Shown here one piece after another: positions 36,101-44,158 of a stretch of DNA of 64,000 nucleotides; the first letter of the stretch is position 1, and every line of letters begins with the position of its first letter. The stretch is from Symploca sp. SIO1C2. GTDB taxonomy: Bacteria; Cyanobacteriota; Cyanobacteriia; Cyanobacteriales; Coleofasciculaceae. The position numbers and the translations under genes were made by a program. The notes below the pieces were generated by a model, which ran no database searches, had not been told where the DNA came from, and saw nothing but the letters and a program-made list of their open reading frames with translations. The stretch lies in NCBI GenBank assembly GCA_010672925.1, contig JAAHFP010000002.1:62001-126000 (forward strand), written 5' to 3'.

Positions 36101-38090
36101 TTGGTATTGCAATCCAGACACAGGGGACTTGAGTGAGTGTCGTCCCTCGGAAAATCCCGCTCAAGATACTCACCAACTTGCCCATTCTTGTTCAGCTAAT
36201 GCCATTAGTGCTGTTGATATCCAACCAGTACAGGGCGACACGCCAACCCCAGCCTATACAATTACCTCTGGTCATCCTATTCTTAACTGTGACCCACTCA
36301 GTCAAGCACTGGTTCAACGAATTGTGCTGTATAGCGATGAACCTGCCAATCTAAACCTGCTGAATGTACTCCGTTTGATTCTGGGAAGTGAGTACACCAT
36401 TAAATTTCACAATTATGCTGCTGATGAAATCCGGGGAAGGGTCGGTTTCCAATTAGATGAAGATAATCCTACAAATTGCGTTCTTGGCTACAAATTACTA
36501 ACCGACGGAGTGAGTATTGACATCAACTCCAATAGCTTAACAGGAATAAACTTGTCGGCTTCAACTCAAGCGAATCTTCAAGTCAATACCATTCGTCATG
36601 CCTTTATTTCCACTTTAACGGTTAAATATCATCAAAACTATTTTGCTGCCGAAAATCTAGTGAATGTGCTGCTTACTATGGCAGATGGATGGCGTAGTAA
36701 GCAAGGTGGAACTGTAAAAGGACTCAGAGATTGGTTTATTCGGGGAAACAATGATTTTGAGAAATGGTTCACGGCGGCAATAAATGGTGTCCACCAATTA
36801 TCTCAAAAGAAGCAAGAAGCTGTCAGGCAGTTAGTAAAGAGTAATAATAATTACCTGTCAATCTTTCTAGACCTGTACACTGAAGTTCACAGCTTGGGTT
36901 CGTACTATCAACAATATCTGCGGGATAATTTTCAATACAGCCTGACTCAAGCCCTCAAACAGGTGGCTCAAGAAGTTGCTGGGGTTGAAGCACTAAACTA
37001 TGTGGCAGTCTGGACTTATTTAAAGGCTGATTTTGAAGAACGTGCAGCTGACCGCATCTGGCTTTATGAAATTGGCATGGGGGGAATTGGCGTAATGCGG
37101 GCAACTCATGACCTCCTACGCAAGCAACCCGATCAATTTTGGACAACCTTGGCTAACAAAATGACTCGTTGTCCTACAGCTCAAGAGGAAGCTTTCCTAC
37201 GCCACTTGCTGTCACAATCAGAGGAGTGGTTGCTCCAATGCGAAATTTGGGTACAGGCAATTACAACAGCAAGAAAGTCTAGCGATCGCCAAATTGCTAT
37301 TGACAGGTTACTAGCAGAAGTGCGCCGTCAACTGGGTGTACCCGTGCGCCAAGCTCAACTTAAGTCCCTACTGCGAGTCTTTATTCCTGATTATACTCAG
37401 GAAGTAGACGGTAGTCCTTTAGTCAACTGGTGCATCTTTCGGGAAATCAATCATGAGTTTCTACCTGACTGTGCTGTAGAGTTAGGGCGTGACCCTTCTT
37501 TTACGGAAGCCCGGGCGATACTCTACCGTAAAATTATCAAAACCAAACAGCAGCAATCTCCCTACCCAGAATCAAGACGCCTCCTGAAACTCTACGAAAC
37601 TGAGTACGTTTCTTCAAATGAAAATGAGGCAGGTACAGCCGAGGCACGTAAAGCATTTGAGGCTGCGGTTGAACGCCGAATGCTTTTGAACTGCCGTTGT
37701 AACTGCTCCAGTTGCTTAGATGACCGAAGTAGTGATATCGAGTCACCAGGTTTAAGCCGCAACCTCCTTAACCGACCCCTGCTGACGGAATGGTTAAAGC
37801 AAGTTCGCTCCCATCAAACCTTAGATGTGAATAATTCTGTTGATGCTGTTTCTGTACCTGATCGCATACGAGTGCTACTTGAAGAAGGTTGTCAAGCAAT
37901 CTACCTGAGGGTAAAAAGCGATCGCCTCGCTGACCTCTGTACCACTATGAGTTACCTAACAGATGCAGGAATTGATACAGATATTGGCATGGTCTACCCC
38001 ATGATTACCGATATCCAAACAATATACCCTAATGACTTAAGATTAACTGAATCTCCTGTCGTTGAAGTAACAATTCGCCCAATTAAGTGA
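33108..38090 (+). CDS. dpdJ: DpdJ-like superfamily 2 helicase, 1660 residues
   Basis: Walker A is VTASTGAGKTYAFFLP (near residue 210), Walker B VMLDEIHLQ (near 414), motif III GLSATI (near 464) and motif VI SFVQRKGRGGRK (near 705). Zinc-like Cys clusters occur at VCPACNKQYP (near 355), CDCENC with CPFFQAGEC (near 618) and NCRCNCSSC (near 1530). Such giant DEAH helicases occur in DISARM (DrmA) and in dpd clusters (DpdJ). A PLD protein follows immediately, as DpdK does in Salmonella, which favours DpdJ. It is thought to serve the restriction side, acting on unmodified DNA. Residues ~442-456 come from an inserted hairpin repeat. Confidence 0.8.
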   Translation: MSLNSDILQKLADEVLTFIEQREAEQVAYGVYDVTMTGAEVLDSFEPSEDIQLAAEQKKEAISDALQQLGNDLQIIRFNQANSPAEWVFRSRIAETVRLLTKLRQRIVNYNSEKKKHRISKSKRLVADVKFSVASRRVPRRNIPVQTCMTPLLNGSDFQQQTANLLLEVIKTRLNKLQKMSGFQQRALQRILEAVELDPQEGIEKGIVVTASTGAGKTYAFFLPILAKIVLERCLRGREGVKAICIYPRVALAENQLTDFIEVLFYLNQLLVQHNLPQLTIGLESGAAVYQVRDFQNTSDDHRQQLSKMRGWTFSEELGGYLSPFAYCVGTAGHTCDDGKQKLLVYPTQPQTLVCPACNKQYPFIQFARDVMKDHPPDLLIATTESLHRRLLSTKYQYLFGTDTFCAPSVVMLDEIHLQTSTAGSQVALLLRRLMARIRMGQRDSANADSFASRNEQNNLAFVGLSATIAEPVQFLSELSGIPVTRIKPVTPANNEMQTIGAERYIFVRAEENEDTAVISTLIQMAMCVLHTMPQPPEGRYRTFGFVQSLDIVGRWLYQMEDAEKVKDYQRKNRHKYRLERKPAHSCPIRDIPLYWYRYPPLNKQLFPKFLGANTNPNCDCENCTEPDLTCPFFQAGECWWVLSQQGKARQQPLNIKRKSGSDRAIAIEPKDDLVITTSALEVGYDDEDLMCVLQYQAPANVASFVQRKGRGGRKVGTRPIVVTVLSPYKPTDLFLFRNEHLLTDPTFQKLPLNPQNRYLQRIHGFYTLFDWLVYRAYGLGIELDLDRLSRQGYEYLMEQTTDDGVLLKFKDYLQTTFAIPDDAIVRVLGSETEGLLWSIFHRGLMKGIYSLFEKENKSYVEARKLLYKHLPENLFSDINLPEVRVDYRPDNHNPNKRQKPESISLAISETIPGNVTFRGGEGSTWIPPEVSEGEPTLISISQYYKFDPKPEQTNTARLPVRALKKVDITPSSAYSLDLYRPTEIYPTRFSQDHNSSFWYCNPDTGDLSECRPSENPAQDTHQLAHSCSANAISAVDIQPVQGDTPTPAYTITSGHPILNCDPLSQALVQRIVLYSDEPANLNLLNVLRLILGSEYTIKFHNYAADEIRGRVGFQLDEDNPTNCVLGYKLLTDGVSIDINSNSLTGINLSASTQANLQVNTIRHAFISTLTVKYHQNYFAAENLVNVLLTMADGWRSKQGGTVKGLRDWFIRGNNDFEKWFTAAINGVHQLSQKKQEAVRQLVKSNNNYLSIFLDLYTEVHSLGSYYQQYLRDNFQYSLTQALKQVAQEVAGVEALNYVAVWTYLKADFEERAADRIWLYEIGMGGIGVMRATHDLLRKQPDQFWTTLANKMTRCPTAQEEAFLRHLLSQSEEWLLQCEIWVQAITTARKSSDRQIAIDRLLAEVRRQLGVPVRQAQLKSLLRVFIPDYTQEVDGSPLVNWCIFREINHEFLPDCAVELGRDPSFTEARAILYRKIIKTKQQQSPYPESRRLLKLYETEYVSSNENEAGTAEARKAFEAAVERRMLLNCRCNCSSCLDDRSSDIESPGLSRNLLNRPLLTEWLKQVRSHQTLDVNNSVDAVSVPDRIRVLLEEGCQAIYLRVKSDRLADLCTTMSYLTDAGIDTDIGMVYPMITDIQTIYPNDLRLTESPVVEVTIRPIK

Positions 38091-38091
38091 G

Positions 38092-38622
38092 GTGTCCCCT
38101 GTGGCAAAGCAATCAACTATATTGCAACCTAGCGGTCAGGCAGTGTTCTATAACTTCCTGCTTAATGAGGTTTTGGCTTCACAGTTAGGAGGCAACTACC
38201 AATTTTGGATTGTCTCCCCGTGGGTTACGAATTTCCGTTTAGACAACCCCTACTATGTTTCCTTCCAAGAAGTTGTAGAAACTAAACAAGAAGCACTCCA
38301 TTTGTTTGACGTTTTACATCAAATAGCTGCTAACGGAAGCGATGTTTGCATCACTGTGCGTCCTGAGCAAAAAGAAGAACGATACCATTCTTGGTTAAAA
38401 CAACTCAGTAAACGTAATCCTCGCATCCAGGTAAGAGTACTCCCTGAACTGCACACCAAAGCATACGTCGGTCGTTACGGCGCTCTTGACGGTTCCTTGA
38501 ATTTAACCAATGGGGGAGTTAACCGGAATATTGAGCTTTACACCTACTACCATGACAAGCGCAATATTTCCCAACTTCGGCAAATTTGCGTACAGTATTT
38601 TGAACAAGGGGAACCACTATAA
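38092..38622 (+). CDS. dpdK: Phospholipase-D-like protein, DpdK-like
   Basis: 176 residues starting from a GTG two bases after the helicase stop (another GTG at 38101). The PLD motif is LPELHTKAYVGRYGALDGSLNLTNGG (H-x-K near residue 122, then S-x-N); only one H-x-K is present, so it would act as a dimer. FWIVSPWVTNFRLDNPYY is the N-terminal strand usual for these nucleases. In dpd and DISARM loci PLD proteins are restriction components. The stop overlaps the next ATG. Confidence 0.85.
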   Translation: MSPVAKQSTILQPSGQAVFYNFLLNEVLASQLGGNYQFWIVSPWVTNFRLDNPYYVSFQEVVETKQEALHLFDVLHQIAANGSDVCITVRPEQKEERYHSWLKQLSKRNPRIQVRVLPELHTKAYVGRYGALDGSLNLTNGGVNRNIELYTYYHDKRNISQLRQICVQYFEQGEPL

Positions 38623-40841
38623 TGCAGTACGAAATTGTATCCAAGCTGGGGGGAGACGACCAAGTTGGATTGCGCCTTAAATGTGACAAGCAAAGCCAAG
38701 CAGAAGATATTCAGCGATTCCTGCGGCGGGAAGATTTCAAAGTTAGCTGTCTGATGACTTCAAAGCAATCAGGCTATACTCATTTTGTCTATGTTACAGC
38801 AACAGAAGCCAACTTGGGCAATATCATGTCCAAGATTCAAACAAGCCCAGAAACTGTTCCAAGTGTGAATAATATCAAAGTGGCTGTAAAACCTATTGAG
38901 AAAAATTCACCCAACCGACCTAACTTTAAATCCTGGCAAAAACAATTTATCCAAGTTGTTAAAAAACTCAATAGTGACTCTCCTCTTCCAACTAGTTCAG
39001 TCCAAGAAATTGACCCAAACCAACTCCCGCAAAAAATCGCTGCTGGGAAGATTACAGAAATAGAAGAACGATTGCTTCTGCAGGCTAATATCAATGACAG
39101 CAATGCTCTCCGAACACTAATTGCTCTCTATCACCAAACCAATAAAATTGAAGAGATAGTTGAACTCGGCAAAGCTAAGCGGTCTGAGATTCTAGCTTTA
39201 CCAACTTCTGGACGGTTGGTAGAACAGCTAGTAACTGCTCACCTTCAACATTATCAACAAACCCATAATCAAGAATCATTACGTGCCGGGACTTTCATTG
39301 CGCGGGAGTTTCTCCCGGAACTAGAACGGCTTCGTCAAGCCAATGGTGTACGAAAACTACTGCATCAAACTCTTACTCCTCAAGAACCTCTACCAACATT
39401 AGAAGGAGAGCCATTACCATTAAGCGAACGATTAACGCAGCTCTTAGAAATTGAACCAGCCGAGCGCATTCCCAGACTAGAGTCTCTCAAGCAAAAATAT
39501 CCAAAGGCTATTAATATAATCTTTGCTTTAGCTGAATCCTATGCAGTAACTGACAATGCTGAAAAAGCTATAGAACTCTATCAATCAGTTCCGATTGAAA
39601 CAAAAGAAGTCAAAATTCGTTATAGCAAGCTGCTACTGAAGAGTGATCGCCCTCAAGAAGTAATTGACCTGATTCCAGATTCAGAAGATATCTCACCTAT
39701 CTTAACAGGATTGCGGGGAGCAGCACTTTATTGCGTAGGACAGGAATCACAAGCACTACCCTGTTTAGAAAAAGCATGGCAGGCAAATAACCGTAATATT
39801 GAAATACTGCTACCATTAGCTCGTTTATGGGTATCCCATCAAAACTTGGAGCAAGCGGCTATTGCATATCAAGATTTGCTGGAAACTTCTGCTGACACCC
39901 TTACAGTAGAGGATTACGTGCATATAGCGGAAATCTCGGACGGTGGTGGTTTCGGGGATATTTCTGACGAAGAAGTTGTCAACTATTACGAACTTTGTCT
40001 GGACTGTGGCTGGAACAATTTTTGCAGTCTTCCCACTGTCAAACAGGCAGAATTACTGAAACGTCGTTTCTCTCTCAGGACACAACTTAATGACACAGAG
40101 AAATTAATCAGTGCCTACGCGGATTTACTGGAATGGCTAGCAAATGAGAATCGTTTTGAAGAAATCACAGAAGTACTGGCTAAACTAAGAACTCAAGTTC
40201 AGGAAAGAAAAATTAACCTCAAGCAGCAATTTGAACTGCTTGAAATCATCGAACCCTTCATTAGTAGTCTTCCTCAACTACGAGCACTCCTAATTAATGA
40301 TTATCAGAGTATTGCTTTTGCCGAGATTCAGGAAGCAGTTCGCTATGAGCGGTCTGAGGAAGCCTTCTTTAAGGGTTTAATACGTGCCTTATGGTTCATT
40401 GATTCCTGTCTCGTTCAGGAGGTTAATGAGTATCGTCAGCAGTGCTACGCTCAAACCGCATTATTAGGAGTACAACCTCTCCTAGAAAATGATACGACAA
40501 CAGAAACAATTAATTTATCTTCGCTACGCTTGGCGCTAGTAGGCGGACACGAAGCAACTCGAAGAGAAGTAATCCGCGAATTGAAAGAAAGCTACAACCT
40601 AGGGAGCATTATTGAAATTGCTCCCTCCAGCGAGGTGCATGTGGATCGCAGCACTGTGCAGACTAAAATAAATAATTGTGATTTGATAGCTGTGATTACA
40701 GGATATATGGGTCATAACTTGAGCAAGATTGTGTCGGAACTGAAAAAAGATTGTGTCTTAATTGGTGAAGTACTACCCCTTTCTTGTCGGGGAAAGAGTG
40801 GTGTAGTTCGAGAGATTCTTAACTGGTGGATTAGACAATAG
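38622..40841 (+). CDS. TPR protein with DUF2325-like C-terminus
   Basis: 739 residues. Residues ~100-550 are helical repeats of TPR type (for example LLQANINDSNALRTLIALYHQ, and AESYAVTDNAEKAIELYQSV). The last ~105 residues begin LRLALVGGHEATRREVIREL and contain NCDLIAVITGYMGHNLSKIV, the pattern of DUF2325, a Rossmann-like domain. Overlaps dpdK by one base, so it is the last gene of the operon. I cannot match it to a named Dpd protein. It may be a scaffold or sensor of the restriction complex. Confidence 0.7.
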   Translation: MQYEIVSKLGGDDQVGLRLKCDKQSQAEDIQRFLRREDFKVSCLMTSKQSGYTHFVYVTATEANLGNIMSKIQTSPETVPSVNNIKVAVKPIEKNSPNRPNFKSWQKQFIQVVKKLNSDSPLPTSSVQEIDPNQLPQKIAAGKITEIEERLLLQANINDSNALRTLIALYHQTNKIEEIVELGKAKRSEILALPTSGRLVEQLVTAHLQHYQQTHNQESLRAGTFIAREFLPELERLRQANGVRKLLHQTLTPQEPLPTLEGEPLPLSERLTQLLEIEPAERIPRLESLKQKYPKAINIIFALAESYAVTDNAEKAIELYQSVPIETKEVKIRYSKLLLKSDRPQEVIDLIPDSEDISPILTGLRGAALYCVGQESQALPCLEKAWQANNRNIEILLPLARLWVSHQNLEQAAIAYQDLLETSADTLTVEDYVHIAEISDGGGFGDISDEEVVNYYELCLDCGWNNFCSLPTVKQAELLKRRFSLRTQLNDTEKLISAYADLLEWLANENRFEEITEVLAKLRTQVQERKINLKQQFELLEIIEPFISSLPQLRALLINDYQSIAFAEIQEAVRYERSEEAFFKGLIRALWFIDSCLVQEVNEYRQQCYAQTALLGVQPLLENDTTTETINLSSLRLALVGGHEATRREVIRELKESYNLGSIIEIAPSSEVHVDRSTVQTKINNCDLIAVITGYMGHNLSKIVSELKKDCVLIGEVLPLSCRGKSGVVREILNWWIRQ

Positions 40842-41008
40842 TAATTACATCATCAGAGAAGTCCAGTAGCAGGTTAAAGAATGGAGCCTCGAAGTTGGTA
40901 ATGGCTACTGGAGTCTCCACAAAATACTGGCTCGACTAGTTGAAAAAAATAGCAAAACTGCCCGACTAATCAACCACCTGTATAATAACTTTTTCATTCA
41001 ACTCTACT

Positions 41009-41207
41009 TAGGGCTTGCTACATAAGTGTGTAAGCTATGCCAGACATGCCTTTCAATCATTTTTATTCTCGCCAAGTGCAAGAAAATAGTATTTTTTAGT
41101 TCAAAAACCTTGCACTTTTACCTGAAAATTCCTCCTGAACTCTTAACTTATTACTTATTACTTATTACTTCAAAACCCGAATCAATCGATTTATTCAGCA
41201 AACCCTA
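41009..41207. mobile_element. MITE-like element, second family
   Basis: The left end TAGGGCTTGCTACATAA and right end TTATTCAGCAAACCCTA are imperfect inverted repeats about 199 bases apart. Related ends occur at 53501-53518 (right end) and 63291 (left end). It has no transposase. The right end supplies the TAG stop of the neighbouring dehydrogenase gene. Confidence 0.7.
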
Positions 41208-42113
41208 CCTAGCCGTAAGTTTCCACTCTTTTGCCACTTGGTCAATACTGTAGAAACGCTGCCAAAACAAGTCTACTAACTTGCGGGGCAAAAGTTTGGT
41301 CATGAGAAACAGCATTGCTCCACCACCAGTTGCCGCAACATAGCGGGGACGAGGGTTTTGTTCAGTCAGTGCCTTCTCAATTACCACTGCTACTCGTTGA
41401 GCAGTCCAGGTCAGAGGCGCAGTGCGCTGTTCGATAGCTTTAATTGCCTCAATTGCTGCACGATAAGGAGTTTTTTCTGGTTCCGGCACAGTCTTTTTCA
41501 TCTGTTCACTAACAACCTGAAAAAATTCGGTTTTCACCGGTCCTGGTTCAATCACGCTGACTTTAATATTAAACCCTTCTAACTCCATACGTAAGACATC
41601 ACTAAGGGCTTCTAGGGCAAATTTTGAAGCACTATACATTCCCCCAGAGGGAAAAGCCAAAAGTCCCCCCAAAGAACTAATATTGATAATTCGTCCACTT
41701 CCTTGGTGGCGCATAGTAGGTATTAAGGCTTGAGTTAGGGTTAATGGTCCATGAAAATTGACAGCAAACTGCTGTTTTGTCGATTCTGGCGGAATTAGTT
41801 CCACTGGCCCCATTTGCCCATAACCTGCATTATTGACAAGAGCATCAACTCGACCAAACTTAGAGAGGGCTGATTGGGCTAAAGTTTGCACCTGTTCCAA
41901 CTGAGCCATATCTGTGGGAACTACCAAGACTTCAGCACCAGCTTTACGACAATGGGTTGCCACCGCCTCTAATTTCTCCTGGTTACGGGCAGCGAGTACC
42001 AAACGAATACCCGAACATTCAGTAGCTAACCTTTGTGCCAAGGCAGCACCAATGCCAGTGGAAGCACCAGTAATTAAGATTACTTGTTCAGCTAAAGGGG
42101 GAGACTGAGTCAT
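41205..42113 (-). CDS. Short-chain dehydrogenase/reductase (SDR)
   Basis: 302 residues. The Rossmann motif is VILITGASTGIGAALA (residues 11-26) with NNAGYG near 93; the active site is the Ser/Tyr/Lys set in NISSLGG and GMYSASKFALEAL (Y-x3-K near residues 160-164). This is the classical SDR layout, acting on NAD(P)(H) and an alcohol or ketone. The substrate is not visible. The stop codon lies in the end of a MITE, so the original C-terminus may have been altered. Confidence 0.9.
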   Translation of the reverse strand: MTQSPPLAEQVILITGASTGIGAALAQRLATECSGIRLVLAARNQEKLEAVATHCRKAGAEVLVVPTDMAQLEQVQTLAQSALSKFGRVDALVNNAGYGQMGPVELIPPESTKQQFAVNFHGPLTLTQALIPTMRHQGSGRIINISSLGGLLAFPSGGMYSASKFALEALSDVLRMELEGFNIKVSVIEPGPVKTEFFQVVSEQMKKTVPEPEKTPYRAAIEAIKAIEQRTAPLTWTAQRVAVVIEKALTEQNPRPRYVAATGGGAMLFLMTKLLPRKLVDLFWQRFYSIDQVAKEWKLTAR

Positions 42114-42411
42114 TTATATATATAGATTAGGTTAGCGATATTGCCATGCTCGCCAAACTTCTCTCAGTTTGGTTAGTTGATGCCTTTTTGTCCGATTCGG
42201 GGAATTATACCAAATCAGCATAATCCAGTGATATTTCACATGGTAGAGACGTTGCTTGCAACATCTCAGAGCGGATTTTAGCCGTTTGAGTACCTATCGT
42301 AGGGTGTGTTAGCGCAGCGTAACGCACCGTATCGCAAGTACTACAACCATTATCTAGCAAAGCTTTTAGTTGTCTTCAGCAAACCATAAGCAAAAAATTT
42401 TGTCCAAACCC
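42114..42411. other. Intergenic region with degraded repeats
   Basis: Includes a partial, mutated copy of the hairpin core seen at 13512 (gtagagacgttgcttgcaac at 42243) and gtgcgttacgctgcgctaac-type repeats near 42310. No gene. Confidence 0.45.
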
Positions 42412-42441
42412 TTGACAATTTTTGTAGTATGTTTGTAGTAT
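42412..42441 (+). promoter_or_regulatory. Candidate sigma-70 promoter of the tRNA array
   Basis: TTGACA at 42412-42417 and TAGTAT at 42436-42441 are separated by 18 bases, close to consensus. It lies about 200 bases upstream of the first tRNA on the same strand, with no gene between. The whole array of one orientation may be transcribed from here. Confidence 0.6.
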
Positions 42442-42650
42442 AAATTATGAGCGAACAAGAAAGAGCCCAAAAGCAGCTCACCACTGAGCGCTCATCCTGA
42501 ACCTTGATAACTGAATATGTAACACATCTTTTAATGAACTTTTGGATAAAACGATGTTTACTTCCGATGGGGGGTCAGCCCCTTGGCTAATTCCCCAAAA
42601 GGTAAACCACCAATCCATCCAGAGTTCAGTAGATAAACTGCTGATTACCT

Positions 42651-42724
42651 GGGGCTGTAGCTCAATTGGCCAGAGTACCCGCCTGTCCAGCGGGTGGTTG
42701 CGGGTTCGAGTCCCGTCAGCCTCG
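42651..42724 (+). tRNA. tRNA-Asp (GUC)
   Basis: Acceptor GGGGCTG pairs with CAGCCTC. The anticodon stem CCCGC/GCGGG holds loop CTGTCCA, anticodon GTC. The T arm has TTCGAGT. Discriminator G fits Asp. No CCA is encoded. Confidence 0.95.
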
Positions 42725-42772
42725 TTCAGCAGTTATCTCAGGGTGAGTCTTTCCCTCACCCACATTCTTCTT

Positions 42773-42845
42773 AGTCCCGTGGGCGAATGGTTGAAGCCGT
42801 CAGCCTCTCAAGCTGGAGATGCGAGTTCAAATCTCGTCGGGACTC
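42773..42845 (+). tRNA. tRNA-Glu (CUC)
   Basis: Acceptor AGTCCCG/CGGGACT. Anticodon stem TCAGC/GCTGG with loop CTCTCAA gives CTC. A C34 isoacceptor for Glu is uncommon in cyanobacterial chromosomes, which mostly use UUC alone. Confidence 0.85.
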
Positions 42846-42986
42846 CCAATCTTTGTCATATCAAATAGACAAAAGAATGGGATAAATAGTCGGATTTAAA
42901 GTAATAAGTAATAAGTAATAAGTAATAAGTGAAAACAAGAATATTTATTACTTTTTGCGTCTTTGCTTAACTAACTCCAATGATCT

Positions 42987-43058
42987 AGCAGCGTAGCTTA
43001 AGGGTAAAGCCCCAGCCTCATAAGCTGGTCTATGTGGGTTCAACTCCCGCCGCTGCCA
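42987..43058 (+). tRNA. tRNA with CAU anticodon (elongator Met or Ile2)
   Basis: Acceptor AGCAGCG/CGCTGCC has an A-C mismatch at the first pair. Stem CCAGC/GCTGG holds loop CTCATAA. The anticodon stem lacks the three G-C pairs of initiators. Whether it is Met or lysidine-modified Ile cannot be decided from sequence. Confidence 0.85.
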
Positions 43059-43147
43059 CTAAGTTTGGGAATGGTGTAACTGCTAATATTTCAGTTTTCC
43101 AACCAAAGCTGAAGTAAATGTAACATACCATTTTCTGTAACTTGCAT

Positions 43148-43223
43148 AGTGCCGTAGGCAAATCTGGTTAAGCCGCTTGTCTTTCAAACAGGTGAATTGC
43201 GGGTTCAAGTCCCGTCGGCACTA
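43148..43223 (+). tRNA. tRNA-Glu (UUC)
   Basis: Acceptor AGTGCCG/CGGCACT; stem CTTGT/ACAGG; loop CTTTCAA, anticodon TTC; T arm GCGGG-TTCAAGT-CCCGT. No encoded CCA. Confidence 0.95.
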
Positions 43224-43228
43224 CTTAA

Positions 43229-43311
43229 GGAGAGGTGGCTGAATGGTAAAGCACTTCCCTGCTAAGGAAGCATGGGGTAACCCATTGCAGGTTCAAATCC
43301 TGTCCTCTCCT
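43229..43311 (+). tRNA. tRNA-Ser (GCU)
   Basis: Acceptor GGAGAGG/CCTCTCC. Stem CTTCC/GGAAG with loop CTGCTAA gives GCT. The long variable arm (ATGGG-GTAA-CCCAT) is well paired, as expected of serine tRNA. Confidence 0.95.
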
Positions 43312-43350
43312 TACTGTAGTACCTTGCGTAAATTGTACTACAAATTGTCT

Positions 43351-43433
43351 GGGTCGGCTCGCCTATTAGGGTGGGCAGCGCTCTGTAAAAGCGTCGTTTT
43401 TGTACATTGCAGGTGCGAATCCTGCCCGACCCA
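43351..43433 (+). tRNA. tRNA-Tyr (GUA)
   Basis: Acceptor GGGTCGG/CCGACCC; stem GCGCT/AGCGT; loop CTGTAAA, anticodon GTA; a long variable region as usual for Tyr. The T loop reads TGCGAAT rather than TTCGAAT, a loss of the second conserved T. Confidence 0.9.
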
Positions 43434-43581
43434 CTGGAGAAGAGAGGGTGGGAAGAAAGGGAAGAGGGGGGAGTGTGGGAAGAGAAGAGAGGCAATACTA
43501 CTTGGTAACAGTCTTTCTCCTCACACCTCCCACACTTCCCATCAGCTCAAGATTTGAGCCAAAACTCAAGTGCGATTCTAT

Positions 43582-43656
43582 GAGAGCGTGGTGTAATTGG
43601 ATAACACGTCAGGCTACGAACCTGGAGAAGTGGGGGTTCAAATCCCTCCGCTCTCG
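43582..43656 (+). tRNA. tRNA-Arg (ACG)
   Basis: Acceptor GAGAGCG/CGCTCTC; stem TCAGG/CCTGG; loop CTACGAA, anticodon ACG (A34 normally made inosine). T arm GGGGG/CCCTC-like with TTCAAAT. Confidence 0.9.
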
Positions 43657-43666
43657 CTTATTTCAA

Positions 43667-43740
43667 AGGCGGTTAGCTCAAATGGCTAGAGCAGTGGTCT
43701 CCAAAACCAAAGGTTACAGGTTCAACTCCTGTACCGCCTG
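43667..43740 (+). tRNA. tRNA-Trp (CCA)
   Basis: Acceptor AGGCGGT/ACCGCCT with discriminator G, as in tryptophan tRNA. Stem GTGGT/ACCAA; loop CTCCAAA, anticodon CCA. Confidence 0.95.
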
Positions 43741-43744
43741 TTTT

Positions 43745-43819
43745 CCCCCGGTAGCTCAGTTTGGTGAGAGCGCTGGTCTGAAAAACCAGAGGTCGTCAGT
43801 TCGATACTGACCTGGGGGA
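43745..43819 (+). tRNA. tRNA-Phe (GAA)
   Basis: Acceptor CCCCCGG/CTGGGGG; stem CTGGT/ACCAG; loop CTGAAAA, anticodon GAA; discriminator A. Confidence 0.95.
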
Positions 43820-43826
43820 CTGTCGT

Positions 43827-43898
43827 TGCCCTATAGCTCAATGGTAGAGCTACGCGCTGTTAACGCGGAGGTTGTAGGTTCGAGTCCTACTGGGGCAG
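43827..43898 (+). tRNA. tRNA-Asn (GUU)
   Basis: Acceptor TGCCCTA/TGGGGCA; loop CTGTTAA, anticodon GTT; stem ACGCG/CGCGG with a mismatch at its far end. T arm GTAGG-TTCGAGT-CCTAC. Confidence 0.9.
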
Positions 43899-43911
43899 TT
43901 GTTTATCTTAT

Positions 43912-43983
43912 TGCCGGGTGGACGAATAGGAAAGTCGCAGTCCTCTGAAGTCTGAGATACAGGTTCAAGCCCTGTCCCGGCAT
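43912..43983 (+). tRNA. tRNA-Gln (CUG)
   Basis: Acceptor TGCCGGG/CCCGGCA. Loop CTCTGAA gives CTG. The anticodon stem CAGTC/GTCTG has a T-T mismatch. Another C34 isoacceptor. Confidence 0.8.
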
Positions 43984-43991
43984 CCACTTAT

Positions 43992-44063
43992 TGCCCTGTG
44001 GTGTAACTGGCAGCATATCTGACTTTGACTCAGACGGTCTAGGTTCAAACCCTGGCGGGGCAG
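43992..44063 (+). tRNA. tRNA-Gln (UUG)
   Basis: Acceptor TGCCCTG/CGGGGCA with discriminator G; stem TCTGA/TCAGA; loop CTTTGAC, anticodon TTG. Confidence 0.95.
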
Positions 44064-44074
44064 CCAAACTATAT

Positions 44075-44149
44075 ACTCCTGTAGCCCAATTGGAAGAGGC
44101 GGCTGTCTCAAAAACAGTCAATGTGTGAGTTCGACTCTCACCAGGAGTA
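44075..44149 (+). tRNA. tRNA-Leu (CAA) without long variable arm
   Basis: Acceptor ACTCCTG/CAGGAGT; stem GCTGT/ACAGT; loop CTCAAAA, anticodon CAA. Only six bases (CAATGT) lie between the anticodon stem and T stem, so the class II arm normal for Leu is missing. Confidence 0.8.
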
Positions 44150-44158
44150 CCAAAACTA

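Noticed and set aside
33108-38622. DISARM (DrmA plus PLD DrmC) as the identity of the helicase and PLD genes.
   Set aside because: No DrmB (DUF1998) or DrmMI/MII methyltransferase is next to them, and a DpdA-like gene and DGQHR protein are, so a dpd assignment fits better. A relation of the two systems is still likely.
41026-41253. Open frame of 75 codons, similar in its start to one at 63308.
   Set aside because: Both lie in MITE ends; the similarity is of the repeat DNA, not of a protein.
43243-43810. Open frames running through the tRNA genes on both strands (for example 43243-43557, 43400-43810, 43903-44378).
   Set aside because: They are made of tRNA sequence read as codons, overlap well-paired tRNAs and have no protein homology I recognise.
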